Positions 13,791-24,157 of a stretch of DNA of 64,000 bases are shown here, piece by piece. Every line of letters starts with the position of its first letter. Positions within the stretch are counted from its first letter, which is position 1. The stretch is from Anthopleura xanthogrammica (taxonomy: Eukaryota > Cnidaria > Anthozoa > Actiniaria > Actiniidae). Location of the stretch: positions 4,855,868 to 4,919,867 of the forward strand of contig OZ025219.1 in assembly GCA_964019055.1 (NCBI GenBank). Direction: 5' to 3'. Position numbers and translations under genes: made by a program. The notes below the pieces were generated by a model. It searched no databases. It saw only the letters and a program-made list of their open reading frames with translations, and had not been told where the DNA came from.

Positions 13791-13835
13791 AGAGCGCCAG
13801 CAGTACAGGTATTAGTTGAATAAGAACACAATTGA

Positions 13836-14050
13836 CAATAGACCTTTCCCGAATTCACTTAAGTGACCCCGAAACAATGGTTCAAAGTCGAGGTTGGACT
13901 TGATGTGCTCATAAAAATTTTAAAAAATAAATGAAAATTAACAGTGGATTCCACAGAGTGGCTCTTACATTTACTGTATTTATCAAGTTCAACCTCGACT
14001 TGGAACCATTGCTTTGTGGTCACTCAAGCGATTTTGGGAAAGGTCTATTG
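13836..14050. repeat. MITE, CAATAGACCTTTCCC family, copy 1
   Basis: Ends CAATAGACCTTTCCCGAATT and AATAGACCTTTCCCAAAAT (read inward) are inverted. Both arms contain a GTCGAGGTTGAACTTGA-type phrase and AACCATTG. The same arrangement recurs at 62263-62422 and 63374-63517 in CNOT2 introns, which defines a dispersed family. Confidence 0.65.
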
Positions 14051-15984
14051 GTAAATTGAGTTTAAAAATTAATTTTGTTATTTTTCTTTACAAAGCGATA
14101 TCACTTGTAGGACATCAACAATTGCTATAGAAAACATGTCAATATATATACTCAACCAGCTCGATACCAACTAATAGGGGTCATCTGTGACTTTGTTGTT
14201 ACGTGTGATTCGGAATCGACCCGCCCAGATGCACCTTCAAAAATTGTACCTTTAGATAAATGTTAAGCTCATCTAAGATCAATGGTCGCATACATATCCA
14301 TAAAATTTCTAAGCTCGCATTAAAATTATCGGAAGGTTCCGAAAGCATGCAAGACATTTCATAGTTTGTATCAAAAATGTAAATTTACGTTAGGAGAAGT
14401 TTCCTTCTGTGTCTCGTGTGGAAGGGATTTCCTTAAAGGGAGGACTGAAGGAATGTTTTCCTTCTTGAAAATGTTTTTAGAAAGCATTTTTTTTAAACGT
14501 TTTGATCCTTGATATTCAAAATTAAAGATAATGTAAAAATCAGTCCACAAAACAAGACAAAGGAAAACAAAAACCAAATTAAAATAAAAGATATCAAATA
14601 CTTCAACAAATGTCTTATTATATTCTAAGCCAATGCCGCATGTATTGCAAATAAAGACATGAAAAGAATGTTCTTGAATGGGATAAAACGAAAAAGTGCA
14701 TGAACTGAGTTATTTTCTTTTGATAGGAAGAATGTACTGAAAACCTGTTTCTCAGAAGAAAACAAACGTTCCTCTGCATAGAGAAAGATATTAAGGGACT
14801 TTGCTCCACAGGAAAAATGCTGGCGTTGATAATATTTTTAGAAACACTGTTGTTTCAGTCGTGTTGTTTCACAGAAGTAAAAATATATTTTTATCTCTTA
14901 TAAACACATATCCTTAAATGAGGATATTCAGTAAATCACTGAAATACATGACAGATATAATATTTTTGTTCGAGGTACTAAACACACGTGTTTTACTGAT
15001 TGGTAATTAAACCAGACAAATTAAGATAAATCTTCTGATCTTCTTTCAATACATCAATCAATAGTTTTATTTCCAAACATAAATACGTTAATCGGAACGA
15101 TTGTGAAGAGAAAAAGCAATCAAAAGCCGAGCTTTTGTTCTTTACGAAACCGCCTAAAGATTGAAAGAACGCGATGACATCTGGGTCTATATTCTAGGTA
15201 TCTGTCAATCATATCTCATTAAATCTTAACATTTGGAGGGTTTCCATACAGTGACAGAAGTTTTCAAATTAATTGAAAAGCAGATTGAAGACCAAGAAAA
15301 GGGGGTTACATATTTGATCATTTGATGGCACTATCAAACTTTCACTCTACTGGACTACCTCATCAGCCTAAGTAATTCCACCATTAATAGGTTTGATGCT
15401 GTATCCCAAGTGCCTTCAACCAACACATGCCAACGAGATCAGATATCGTCAGATTCTCAGTGAAGATGATAATACAGCTTACAGATCCAAGCATCAAGAT
15501 TGGCCCTAGAAAACTCGAACAAGACCGAATTCATCCTTGCTATAGTCAATATGCACTAAAGTCAATTTAATCGTTTATTGTTTTGTACGTCGTGTGTGTG
15601 ATGCAGATAACTATAGATTCTATACACGAATCGAGAATGTCAGATTGCGTTGCATTGTGGGATAGGGTCCAAGGTTTAATCTGGCATATAAAAGTTGTTT
15701 CACATCACATGAAAACCTCTGGAAAAGAGAAAACCTTCTGAATTTCAGTTGTTGAAATAACATAACAACGCGCTTGGGTTATAGCCAAATAAAGTAATAA
15801 AAAATTGTGTTTTTTTAGATCTTTTTTAGAATGCAAAAGTACCTTTTTTTTTGAAGAAAAAGCACATGTACCCCAAGCGTAAATCCCCAAAAAATATCGC
15901 ACAAACTTTTCTGTGCGAAAAAACATATCGCGAAACCTCATATGTGCTCAGGGGGAATCGAGCAAGCACAGGTCAAGGGTAATG

Positions 15985-16442
15985 GTACTAACTTTAATGC
16001 AATGCCAATCAGAACCGAAAAAGTTTACAAAAGTAAAGTGTCATCCTCTGTAGCCTAGCGATTCGGGAAACGGTTACCGTATTTACTCGAATAAGCGCCG
16101 CGGCGCTTATGAAATTTTTCGCGCTTCAAATGCGGCGCTTATCTAAAAATTGGACGCGAAAAAGAACTATTTTCTTTTATTTTAATGGCATATTTTCTAT
16201 ATGTACGAAAATTTATAAGGGGCGGTGCTTATTCAAGTAAGTACGGTATTTCTTTATCGTTATTTCCTCACTCAAAAAAAAAAAATGAATATGATAGTAA
16301 ATGTATACAAAATATCAAAAACCTCTTCTGAAAATATAGATTGATCTCAGATCTAAACTTTTATGAAACAATTTTCGCAGGCTTCAGGACATCTTAGTTT
16401 TGCAGTGACGTCATTTCTACGTCACTTTTTCAGATCAGCTGG
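15985..16442. repeat. CRE-bearing MITE family, copy 1, interrupted
   Basis: Shares an extended sequence (…cttttatgaaacaattttcgcag… and TGACGTCATTTCTACGTCAC, ending CAGATCAGCT) with copies at 39497-39782 (inverted) and 52529-52783. This copy is split by a 170-bp element at 16077-16246. It contains a perfect TGACGTCA palindrome, the CREB/ATF consensus. Outer boundaries are approximate. Confidence 0.6.
16077..16246. mobile_element. Nested TA-flanked MITE
   Basis: TIRs CCGTATTTACTCGAATAAGC (left) and the inverse of CCGTACTTACTTGAATAAGC (right) bound 170 bp of non-coding DNA with GGCGCTTAT palindromes. TA dinucleotides flank it at 16075-16076 and 16247-16248, the target duplication of Tc1/mariner-type transposition. 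It sits inside another MITE, so it is the younger of the two. Confidence 0.75.
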
Positions 16443-16734
16443 CTATCTCTACATATATTCAAGAATTTGAAATCCAGAATTCGTCCAATGGAATCCGGAA
16501 TCTAGACTCTTCCACAATCCTTCACTCGGCCGCTACACTATCCACGCTTAGGGAGTGTAACGGTACAATGCCGAAAGGGCTTCTGGGTCCAAGAATCTTG
16601 GAGCCATGATGCTTTGAGAACCAAAAAATATACACAGGAAGCCCAAGCTGATTACCGTTTAAAATACTTTCAATAATTTTCCTTTTTTTTTCTTTTGAAA
16701 TAAAATTTAAATACTTTTAAATATTTAATAATAA

Positions 16735-16790
16735 TAATTGAATTGAATTTATATAGCGCGCTTATCCATAGTTCAAGGCGCTTTACAAAA
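16735..16790. repeat. Fragment with 'tatatagcgc…ggcgctttaca' motif
   Basis: The phrase 'gaatttatatagcgcgcttatccatagttcaaggcgctttaca' (in parts) resembles a motif seen in the tails of dispersed retroposons of many marine animals. The assignment is from memory and only this short stretch is recognisable. Confidence 0.35.
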
Positions 16791-17092
16791 ATAGTGTATA
16801 AGAATATATAGTCTGCATATACATAAGAATTCTAAGTAATAATAAATAAATGAAATTATGTGAAAAATTAAAATACATATTTACACTAAAAAATGACAAT
16901 AAAATGTGCTTGTAACAAATTGATTAAGTAAATGAGTTTTAAGTACCTTTTTTTTTTAATTAAGCTTTTCAGGCGACTTTTTGTTGAATCTTCGGGATTT
17001 TGAAATTAGCCGCTCGGCTCACTGTACACTTTCACTGATTTCAAATTTTTACCGGATCAACAATATAAAGCGCATATAAGTATATAGGGCTG

Positions 17093-17313
17093 TTAAGTGT
17101 GACGTCAATCGTATAGAAAAACAACTTCCGGGTCCAAAACGAAAAGCAGTTTTATAATGACTTTTCTTACTTTTTCTTCAGGAAAGGATTTGTTGTACAA
17201 AGTTCTAATTGTTTCAGGTGGAGGTTAAATCATTGAGAACATTTTCCGCTTTATTCTATCAGTATTTGTGAGCAGTTGGACCCGGAAATACGTCACAACC
17301 TAACAGCTCTATA
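17093..17313. repeat. MITE-like element next to the BEL insertion
   Basis: Inverted ends: ATAGGGCTGTTAAGTGTGACGT on the left and the inverse of ATAGAGCTGTTAGGTTGTGACG on the right. An inner inverted pair TTCCGGGTCCAA / TTGGACCCGGAA supports it. About 220 bp, non-coding. Confidence 0.6.
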
Positions 17314-17354
17314 GCTCTGAGAGGGGTTTATTCATTTTCTATACCTTTAGGAAT

Positions 17355-17588
17355 TGTGCTCGAGAACCCCGACGAGACGAGATATTTCTTAGATGGCTAG
17401 ATTTAGAGCGGAATTTTAGAGGATTATAACGCAGATTGAAGAAAACTTTTTACATTTTAATCGCCATGTGGAATCATAACAACTGCGGGGGGTCCCCGTC
17501 ACCACAGGTAACCCGAAAAACATAAAAGCAACAAATTCATATAAACGTCTATAGTTCAACAATGTTCCTTGCTGTCCCGTCGTGGACA
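17355..17588 (-). repeat. 3' LTR of the BEL element
   Basis: 234 bp. On the coding (minus) strand it starts TGTCCACGACGGGACAGCAA and ends CTCGAGCACA. I found no difference from the other copy at 27518-27751. Confidence 0.92.
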
Positions 17589-17599
17589 TTCCCGCCCCT
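17589..17599 (-). other. Polypurine tract of the BEL element
   Basis: On the coding strand AGGGGCGGGAA lies directly before the first base of the 3' LTR. This is the expected position for the plus-strand primer of reverse transcription. The single C interrupts an otherwise all-purine run. Confidence 0.65.
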
Positions 17600-17613
17600 G
17601 TGCGAGAAGCACA

Positions 17614-20600
17614 TCAATGAGTTTGTAGCAAACACAGCTTCACGGCGGGACGCTTGTACTGTCCATACTTTGTCTTTACTTCAGCACTTCGCACTTGGCC
17701 ATCCTCGCTTGGGAATGTCTTGATCACTCTTCCTATCCTCCACTGGCCTCGGGGTAGATTCTCGTCAACAACAAGCACGACATCATCAGCTTTCAGTTGT
17801 CGAGCTGCAGGGGCGTGCCACTTTCGGCGCTCGGTTAGATTGGGAACGTACTCGCGTAGCCACCGTTTCCAGTAATGGTCTGTTAAAACTTGCGCTTGCC
17901 TCCATCGCTTCCTAGCGTACAAATCTCTGTCATCGAACGTCCCAGGGGGCAGATTTGGGCTATTTCTACCAAGGAGAAAATGGTTGGGAGTGATTGGTTC
18001 TAGGTCTTGAGGGTCGACGCTAACATGGGTAAGTGGTCTGCTGTTCAAAAGACTTTCCACTTCAACCATCAAGGTGTGGAGTACCTCGTCGTTCACCAAT
18101 TGTCCGTTCAATGTTACCTTGAGGGCTTTCTTGGCAGATTGGACAAGTCTTTCCCAAACGCCTCCGAAGTGTGGAGCGGCTGGTGGATTGAAGTGCCAAT
18201 GGATTTGTTCTTGTGTCAGGACGTCAGAAATCCTTTCTTGGTTCAAGTCTTCAAGACACTCTTTCAGTTCTCTTTCGGCCCCAACGAAGTTAGACCCGTT
18301 GTCACTGTAGATGTGTCTAGGTTTCCCACGTCTGGCGATCAGTCTTCTGAGCACCATGATAAAACTGTCAGTGTCTAAGTTGTGCGCAATTTCAAGATGC
18401 ACACTTCTCGTTACCATACATGTGAAGAGACAACCGTATCTCTTTACTGTCGATCGTCCTTGTTTCACAAGCATTGGACCAAAATAATCAACGCCTGTGT
18501 TGTAAAAGGGTGGAGAGAATGGTTGTAATCGGCTGGGTGGAAGATTAGCCATCATTGGTGGACTTGGCTGTGAGCTGTTTCTTTTACATGTTGGACAGGT
18601 CTGTATAATCTTCTTCACCGTCGCTCTTACTTGGGGTATCCAGTACCTTTGGCGTAGCTCTGAGATCACCATCTCCACTCCCGAGTGATTCAACCTCTTG
18701 TGTAGATCTGAAATAATGAGTTTCACTATCCTATGAAACTTGGGCAGTATTATAGGATGCTTGGCTTCATACGGTATAGGGGCATGTTTAATTCTACCAC
18801 CTACACGCACAGTTCCTTCTTTATCTAAAACTGGATTCAGGGACTTTATCGGACTACTGTGACTAATCTCTTGTCCTCTCTGCAGACTTGATATCTCACT
18901 TGAGTAGGCTTGATTCTGCACTCTTTTCGTCCAGAGAGATTCTGCTTTCTCTATTTCGTCTGGAGTCAGTGGACCTGTCTTTCTTTCAGTGGTCTTTGAA
19001 GCTCGACAGTTGTTAGCAAATCTAAGGAGGTATGCCGTTATTCTCATCAGCTTGTGGTTGGAGGAAAAACTTTCTGGATTCAAGAATTCCTCGTCACTTG
19101 AGAAGGTGAAAGCGCACCATAGATCAGGTTTTACTTCTTGGTCCTTGTCTTCTGGTGCAGCGATTTCTTTCTGTTCAGGCCAGTAGTCTTTATCTTGTGT
19201 AAGAAATTGTGGTCCGTTGATCCATCTGCTGTTATCGTCTAGAAGTTCCTCGACTCTCAATCCTCGTGAGCAGTCATCAGCTGGATTCAATTTTCCAGGG
19301 ATGTGTTTCCAGTTATTGGGGTTTGATGCTTCTCTGATTTCAGCAATTCGGTTAGAAACAAATGTGTGAAATCTTGCTTTCGTGTTGTTTATGTACTGTA
19401 GCACTGTTGCTGAATCAGTCCAGTATGTTATTTGATCTTTGGAGAGTTTGAGTTCCTTAGATAACATCTGCCCGATCCTGCCGGCTAGGACTGCTGCTTG
19501 CAACTCCAATCTTGGAATTGTTAGTGGCTTGACCGGGGCTAGTCGAGTCTTGCTGAACACAAAGGAACAGCTATAGGTGTGATCAGTGTACTCGTGACGG
19601 AGGTACGCCACAGCTCCAAATGCATCTTCAGAAGCATCAGCACATATGTGTAGCTGGACATCTGCAACTTCTTTCTTGACATCTGCATAACATCTTGGAA
19701 TATTGAAGTCAGCAAGTTTTGATAGATCCTCGTTCCACGATTCCCACGCTTGAAGAATGGGACCAGAGATCGGCTGATCCCAGGAGTAACCTTGCCTCCA
19801 CAGCTGCTGCATGATGATCTTTGCTCTCAGGATGAATGGAGCTGCAAATCCAATGGGGTCGAACACCGTACTAATTTGTCTGAGGATGTTTCGCTTGGTT
19901 GGTGGAAGGCTTTTCTGAGATACCTTTACTTCTAAGGTATCTTTCTCTGTGTTCCATAGGACCCCTAGGGCTCTTTCAACTGGTAGGTTGTCCAAATCCA
20001 GACTGGAAATGGACCCTGCAATGTCATGTAAAGGTAAGTTGGCCAAGACCTTTCTACTGTTACTTAGGAACTTTGTGAGCCTGAACCCGTGATTGGCGAG
20101 AAGCTCTATCAGTTGTTGTGTCAGGTGAGTTGCTTCATCTTCAGTCTTGACTGACTTCAAGACATCATCCATGTAAAATTCGTTAAGAACAGTGTTCACA
20201 GTAGAGGCATCATAGCTTTCTCGACTATCTGTAGCTGCTGCTTTGAGACAGTAATTGGCACAGCAAGGGCTGCACTTTGCACCGAATATCAGTGCCAGCA
20301 TTTGGTAAGCATCAGGAGGTCTGTCTCTGTCCTCACCTCTCCACAGGAATCGGAGTGAGGGTTGATCTCTTTCTATGACACACACTTGAAAAAACATGCT
20401 CTCGATGTCGGCTGTAAAGGCGTACGCGTGTAGCCTGAATCTCATGATGACACCGACCAGACTGTTGAGTAGGTCAGGTCCCGACACCAATTCTGTATTT
20501 AGGGAAATGCTTTTGTGTTCCGCGGCGGCATCAAACACCACACGAATCTTGCCCGGCTTGTTGACATTGGTTACAGCATGGTGAGGTAAATACCAAGTAT

Positions 20601-23600
20601 TTTCCGGTTGAACGTTGGCTTCGTCTTCTGTAAGTTTTCTAGCGTACCCCTTTTCAATATAACTGTTCATAGTCTTGTAGTACAGCGCTGCTTTATTCGG
20701 ATCTTTGTCTAGACTTCGTTCGAGCTGCGCAAGTCTCCTCTCCGCAACCTCTAAGTTATTCGGGAGCTTCAGCGACTCCGTTTTCCATAACAAGCCTGTT
20801 TCATAATGTCCTAAGTCCTTTCGGAACTTAGTGTTCTCTTGTAAATGCTGCAGCGCTCTCTCATCTTCCTGAGATCGGAGCTCTTGACGGTCGAACTTGG
20901 TGCCGAAGGATTCTGTCTTCCACCAGTCCTCGAGTTGACGGTTTAGCTGCTGCTCATCGATAGTAACACCCACATGGCCAACGTGGATTGGCTTGTCGCT
21001 ATTCTCAAACGCAGTTCCATGATCAGCACCAGCCACAGCCCAACCGAAATCTGTTCGAACTGCATAGGGCTGTCCTTTAGGTCCTCTTCGGTACTCGTGT
21101 TGCAGCATGGCTTCAGGGACGTCTACTCCGATCAGGAGACCAACTTGGTTTGTCGACACTTCTGGAAGATCGAGGTCACGTAGATGAGACCATTTTTGTT
21201 TGTCTCTCTCTTTCACAAGTTGACGTGGTGGTATGTTCAGCCTTGGGACCGTCCAAGCACGTGCAATATTAACTGTCTTGTTCAATGCCCCAGTTCCTAT
21301 TGGAATGACTTTCAAGCTCAGTAGTTGGGAGATCCTCTGGACGCCTTCACTTTCCACGTTTCCTAGAGTGAGCCGATGTTCTGGACCCTCAAGTCTAAGG
21401 GTGTCAGCTATGTCTTGACGAAGCAAAGAGTCGGAGCTTCCGGCATCCAATATCGCATAAGTGTCTACGGGTCCCGCCCCTCTGACTCCTTCAATTCTCA
21501 CCGGGACTATCTGGAAATAGACTGTTTTGTTGGACAATGCGGATGAAGTCACACGTGTATTTGCCGCACCAGAATGTACATCCGTATTGGCAGGTGCCCT
21601 TGGCGGCTGCTGCTTACTTGAAGCACTAGGAGTGTTGTCTTGCTGAGTTGGGACTGAGTTTGTAGACGTACTTGAGTCTGTTTTCTTGGATTCGTGTAAG
21701 AGACTGTGATGGAGTCCGTTGCAATTTTCTACATTGCAACGATTTTTGGAATTACAGTCCTTTGCTTTGTGACCAGTCCTTAGGCAATTGAAGCAAAGAG
21801 TTCCTTTGTTCACAACTTCTCGACGTGAAGACACAGATCTTTTAAGGAAATCACCACAGCTGTATAATGAATGAGGCTGTCCGCAACACAAACACGAGCG
21901 AGGTGGTTTGTCCTTGGGTTTTGCCTCAGAATTATGATTAAGATTTGTAGCGAGTGTGCTAGCTCTGACACCGTGATCTTTCTTTGAGGCTTGAAGCTTA
22001 AGGTTGCTGGTGTTCTTCATTGTTGGCTCTCTTTGGACCAGTTGCTGTCTGCATCGCACCTGTTCTGACAACCATCGATCAAGATCGAAAAGGTTCGGTC
22101 TTCCAAGCAGTTCATGTCTTTGTACCTCCATCGCCCACTTGGTGGCGAGGGCGTCTGGTAACTTCTCAACGACCATGGCAACGTTGGTTTCACTCAGTAG
22201 GTCTGCAATAAACCGTTGTCGATGCAATATCACTACTGCAGATCGTAGAGTCTGGTAAAGCTTGACTATTCCTTGATGGTCACTGACACGGGGGGACGGA
22301 GCTTCCTTCAGTTGGGAAATAGCTGCTCGCACAATCTTGCCTGCATCAGCAAATCTGCTCTTCAGAATTCTCAGGGCTACTGCATAATTCATTCCGTCCT
22401 CACCGAGATACTGTATCTCAGTCTTCGCTGCTGAAGTCACAAGAGACTGTAAGTAGGCCATCCGCTGATGATCATTGAGAAATGGTTGGTCATGAACTAC
22501 ACTCTTGAATCTGCTGATCCAGTCAGGCCACGCCATGGCTGATCCATCAAACCTATGGAGCTCGAACTTTGGTAGGGATCGTTCAAACGCAGATGCTCCG
22601 TAAGCAACACGGTGGTGCAATCCTGGGTCTTGGTAAGGGCTAGACTCGTCTAGCTCGTCAATCCACTGGTCCTGGGGAGGACCCATGAAGGTAGGGATTT
22701 GTCCCCACAGTTTCGGTAACTCTGGCTTTACCTTACTTGTATCATGTATAGATGAGAAAATCTGCTCTGGTTTGCTCCATTGACCTCTCCAAGGGGAGTT
22801 TGTCTGCATTGACGTTGGCATCAAACCTTGATTGGGGATACTGGGGATCCGCTCTGCTGAATCTTCACCAAAGGCATTCGCATGAGCTGATGATGGCACA
22901 AATGGAGGTGTGGATAACAACATATGGTGCGAACTAGTCACCAGTGGGGTGCTAGAGTTCTGTGTGTAAACAATACCAGGCTTGGGTTGTTTTAAACCAC
23001 CCTGTGTGGTCTCCCTGGACTGAACGTGAACACTAGTTGTGTAGGTTTCCTTGACATGTTTATCCATTGTGTTGAGAGGGGTTTGACTTGACAGCAAACT
23101 TCCTTGTGAAGTTGATACTGGAGTCGGTGTGAAAAACAATGCTGAATGGGAACTAGTCACCTGTGGGGTGCTAGAGTTCTGAATGTGTATGTCACTAGGC
23201 CCATGTTCTTCTGAACCACCCTTTGTGGTTCCTGTTAGCTGAACATGACCACCGGCTTTGCTAATTTCTCTTGCCAATGGGAAATCATTCGTAATGGGAT
23301 TCTTATTACTGGACAGTAAACTTACCGAAGAAGTTGATACTGGAGTGGGATCCCTCTGAGTTTGTTCCATATCTTGTAGCAATTTGGCTTCTAAAATTGC
23401 TCGTTGCTTGTTCTCTTCCAAAGTCCTCAGTTTACGTGCTCTCATGGCTTCTTCATTTAATCTTCGTAACTCGAAGCTCTCTTGTTCGATTTTAGCTTGA
23501 GTTTCTCTCAGTTGTTGTTCTTTCCTTTCTTGTTCTGCCATCAGACGGTTATCCTCTTCAGTTTGCTTTGAAATCACTTGAATATCATGTTCTATGAGCT

Positions 23601-23973
23601 TAGCTTCTAACAGCTTGTCTTGGTACAACGAACTAGATTTAGAATGGCTAAATGTAGTTGATGTTGCTTTCCTTTGACTTGGCTGTGACTCCCTTTCAGG
23701 CTTAGCTGCCTTTGGTTGACTCCGGTTTGACTGCACGTCTGAGACAGAAACGGTTGTCACACTTGTAGAATATTTAGAACTAGAAGAGCCTGATCGACTT
23801 GATTTTGACCTCGAACTGCAGCTGGATCTTGTAGAAGAGGAATTTTGCTGAATATATCTTTCAATATCAGACAAACACAGCACAGTAGGCTCCAAAGCCA
23901 TTTCCATCCATTGCTCATGCTCCTCGTTATCAGGTTCAAGAATATAAAGAACTTCGTTTGACATTTCCATCAT
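17614..23973 (-). CDS. BEL/Pao Gag-Pol polyprotein (main open part)
   Basis: A 2119-codon open frame without stops. Residues run in order: a Ser-rich N-terminus; a charged coiled coil (about 125-205); two diverged copies of a Ser/Thr-rich unit of about 100 aa (210-360); a DUF1759-type Gag core (about 465-600); zinc-knuckle region (CFNC at 727-730); aspartic protease (D843 in DAGSS, DUF1758 type); reverse transcriptase (catalytic D1189 and YMDD 1267-1270); RNase H (D1446 in ADAS); integrase with HHCC (HKRLNHSG, CPTCKR) and D1829, D1891, E1941; and a C-terminal DUF5641 region. The order protease-RT-RNaseH-integrase with DUF1758/DUF1759/DUF5641 is specific to BEL/Pao. All catalytic residues I looked for are present. 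The frame does not truly start at 23973: it continues upstream beyond the transposon inserted at 23981-27200, where the first 85 or so codons lie. Confidence 0.93.
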   Translation of the reverse strand: MMEMSNEVLYILEPDNEEHEQWMEMALEPTVLCLSDIERYIQQNSSSTRSSCSSRSKSSRSGSSSSKYSTSVTTVSVSDVQSNRSQPKAAKPERESQPSQRKATSTTFSHSKSSSLYQDKLLEAKLIEHDIQVISKQTEEDNRLMAEQERKEQQLRETQAKIEQESFELRRLNEEAMRARKLRTLEENKQRAILEAKLLQDMEQTQRDPTPVSTSSVSLLSSNKNPITNDFPLAREISKAGGHVQLTGTTKGGSEEHGPSDIHIQNSSTPQVTSSHSALFFTPTPVSTSQGSLLSSQTPLNTMDKHVKETYTTSVHVQSRETTQGGLKQPKPGIVYTQNSSTPLVTSSHHMLLSTPPFVPSSAHANAFGEDSAERIPSIPNQGLMPTSMQTNSPWRGQWSKPEQIFSSIHDTSKVKPELPKLWGQIPTFMGPPQDQWIDELDESSPYQDPGLHHRVAYGASAFERSLPKFELHRFDGSAMAWPDWISRFKSVVHDQPFLNDHQRMAYLQSLVTSAAKTEIQYLGEDGMNYAVALRILKSRFADAGKIVRAAISQLKEAPSPRVSDHQGIVKLYQTLRSAVVILHRQRFIADLLSETNVAMVVEKLPDALATKWAMEVQRHELLGRPNLFDLDRWLSEQVRCRQQLVQREPTMKNTSNLKLQASKKDHGVRASTLATNLNHNSEAKPKDKPPRSCLCCGQPHSLYSCGDFLKRSVSSRREVVNKGTLCFNCLRTGHKAKDCNSKNRCNVENCNGLHHSLLHESKKTDSSTSTNSVPTQQDNTPSASSKQQPPRAPANTDVHSGAANTRVTSSALSNKTVYFQIVPVRIEGVRGAGPVDTYAILDAGSSDSLLRQDIADTLRLEGPEHRLTLGNVESEGVQRISQLLSLKVIPIGTGALNKTVNIARAWTVPRLNIPPRQLVKERDKQKWSHLRDLDLPEVSTNQVGLLIGVDVPEAMLQHEYRRGPKGQPYAVRTDFGWAVAGADHGTAFENSDKPIHVGHVGVTIDEQQLNRQLEDWWKTESFGTKFDRQELRSQEDERALQHLQENTKFRKDLGHYETGLLWKTESLKLPNNLEVAERRLAQLERSLDKDPNKAALYYKTMNSYIEKGYARKLTEDEANVQPENTWYLPHHAVTNVNKPGKIRVVFDAAAEHKSISLNTELVSGPDLLNSLVGVIMRFRLHAYAFTADIESMFFQVCVIERDQPSLRFLWRGEDRDRPPDAYQMLALIFGAKCSPCCANYCLKAAATDSRESYDASTVNTVLNEFYMDDVLKSVKTEDEATHLTQQLIELLANHGFRLTKFLSNSRKVLANLPLHDIAGSISSLDLDNLPVERALGVLWNTEKDTLEVKVSQKSLPPTKRNILRQISTVFDPIGFAAPFILRAKIIMQQLWRQGYSWDQPISGPILQAWESWNEDLSKLADFNIPRCYADVKKEVADVQLHICADASEDAFGAVAYLRHEYTDHTYSCSFVFSKTRLAPVKPLTIPRLELQAAVLAGRIGQMLSKELKLSKDQITYWTDSATVLQYINNTKARFHTFVSNRIAEIREASNPNNWKHIPGKLNPADDCSRGLRVEELLDDNSRWINGPQFLTQDKDYWPEQKEIAAPEDKDQEVKPDLWCAFTFSSDEEFLNPESFSSNHKLMRITAYLLRFANNCRASKTTERKTGPLTPDEIEKAESLWTKRVQNQAYSSEISSLQRGQEISHSSPIKSLNPVLDKEGTVRVGGRIKHAPIPYEAKHPIILPKFHRIVKLIISDLHKRLNHSGVEMVISELRQRYWIPQVRATVKKIIQTCPTCKRNSSQPSPPMMANLPPSRLQPFSPPFYNTGVDYFGPMLVKQGRSTVKRYGCLFTCMVTRSVHLEIAHNLDTDSFIMVLRRLIARRGKPRHIYSDNGSNFVGAERELKECLEDLNQERISDVLTQEQIHWHFNPPAAPHFGGVWERLVQSAKKALKVTLNGQLVNDEVLHTLMVEVESLLNSRPLTHVSVDPQDLEPITPNHFLLGRNSPNLPPGTFDDRDLYARKRWRQAQVLTDHYWKRWLREYVPNLTERRKWHAPAARQLKADDVVLVVDENLPRGQWRIGRVIKTFPSEDGQVRSAEVKTKYGQYKRPAVKLCLLQTH

Positions 23974-24157
23974 TTCAATACTACGGATGTCACCAAACTG
24001 GTTTGTCGCGCTCTAAAAACATGTCACTGTCACGCCCACAAAGTTCTACTGCCCCGCCAAGAAAAGTTAGACTTTTGGTCTGCATTCTTTTGCGCACGTG
24101 CTGCATTCTAGTTTTCTTGTGGGACATTTCTCGAACCTTGACACTTTGAGCTCAATC

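Larger units (their letters stand above)
5461..17090. other. Long intergenic stretch, repeats only
   Basis: About 11.6 kb with no gene I can support. Contents are AT-rich DNA, a TA-rich microsatellite (10028-10135) and several palindromic repeats listed separately. A pair of diverged GT-rich segments lies about 190 bp apart near 9360-9590; both contain a '...ccggta.ccaccacct' phrase. Open frames here are short with no domain signature. Confidence 0.55.

Noticed and set aside
17654..22937. Plus-strand frames antisense to the BEL polyprotein
   Set aside because: Shadows of the long minus-strand coding frame.
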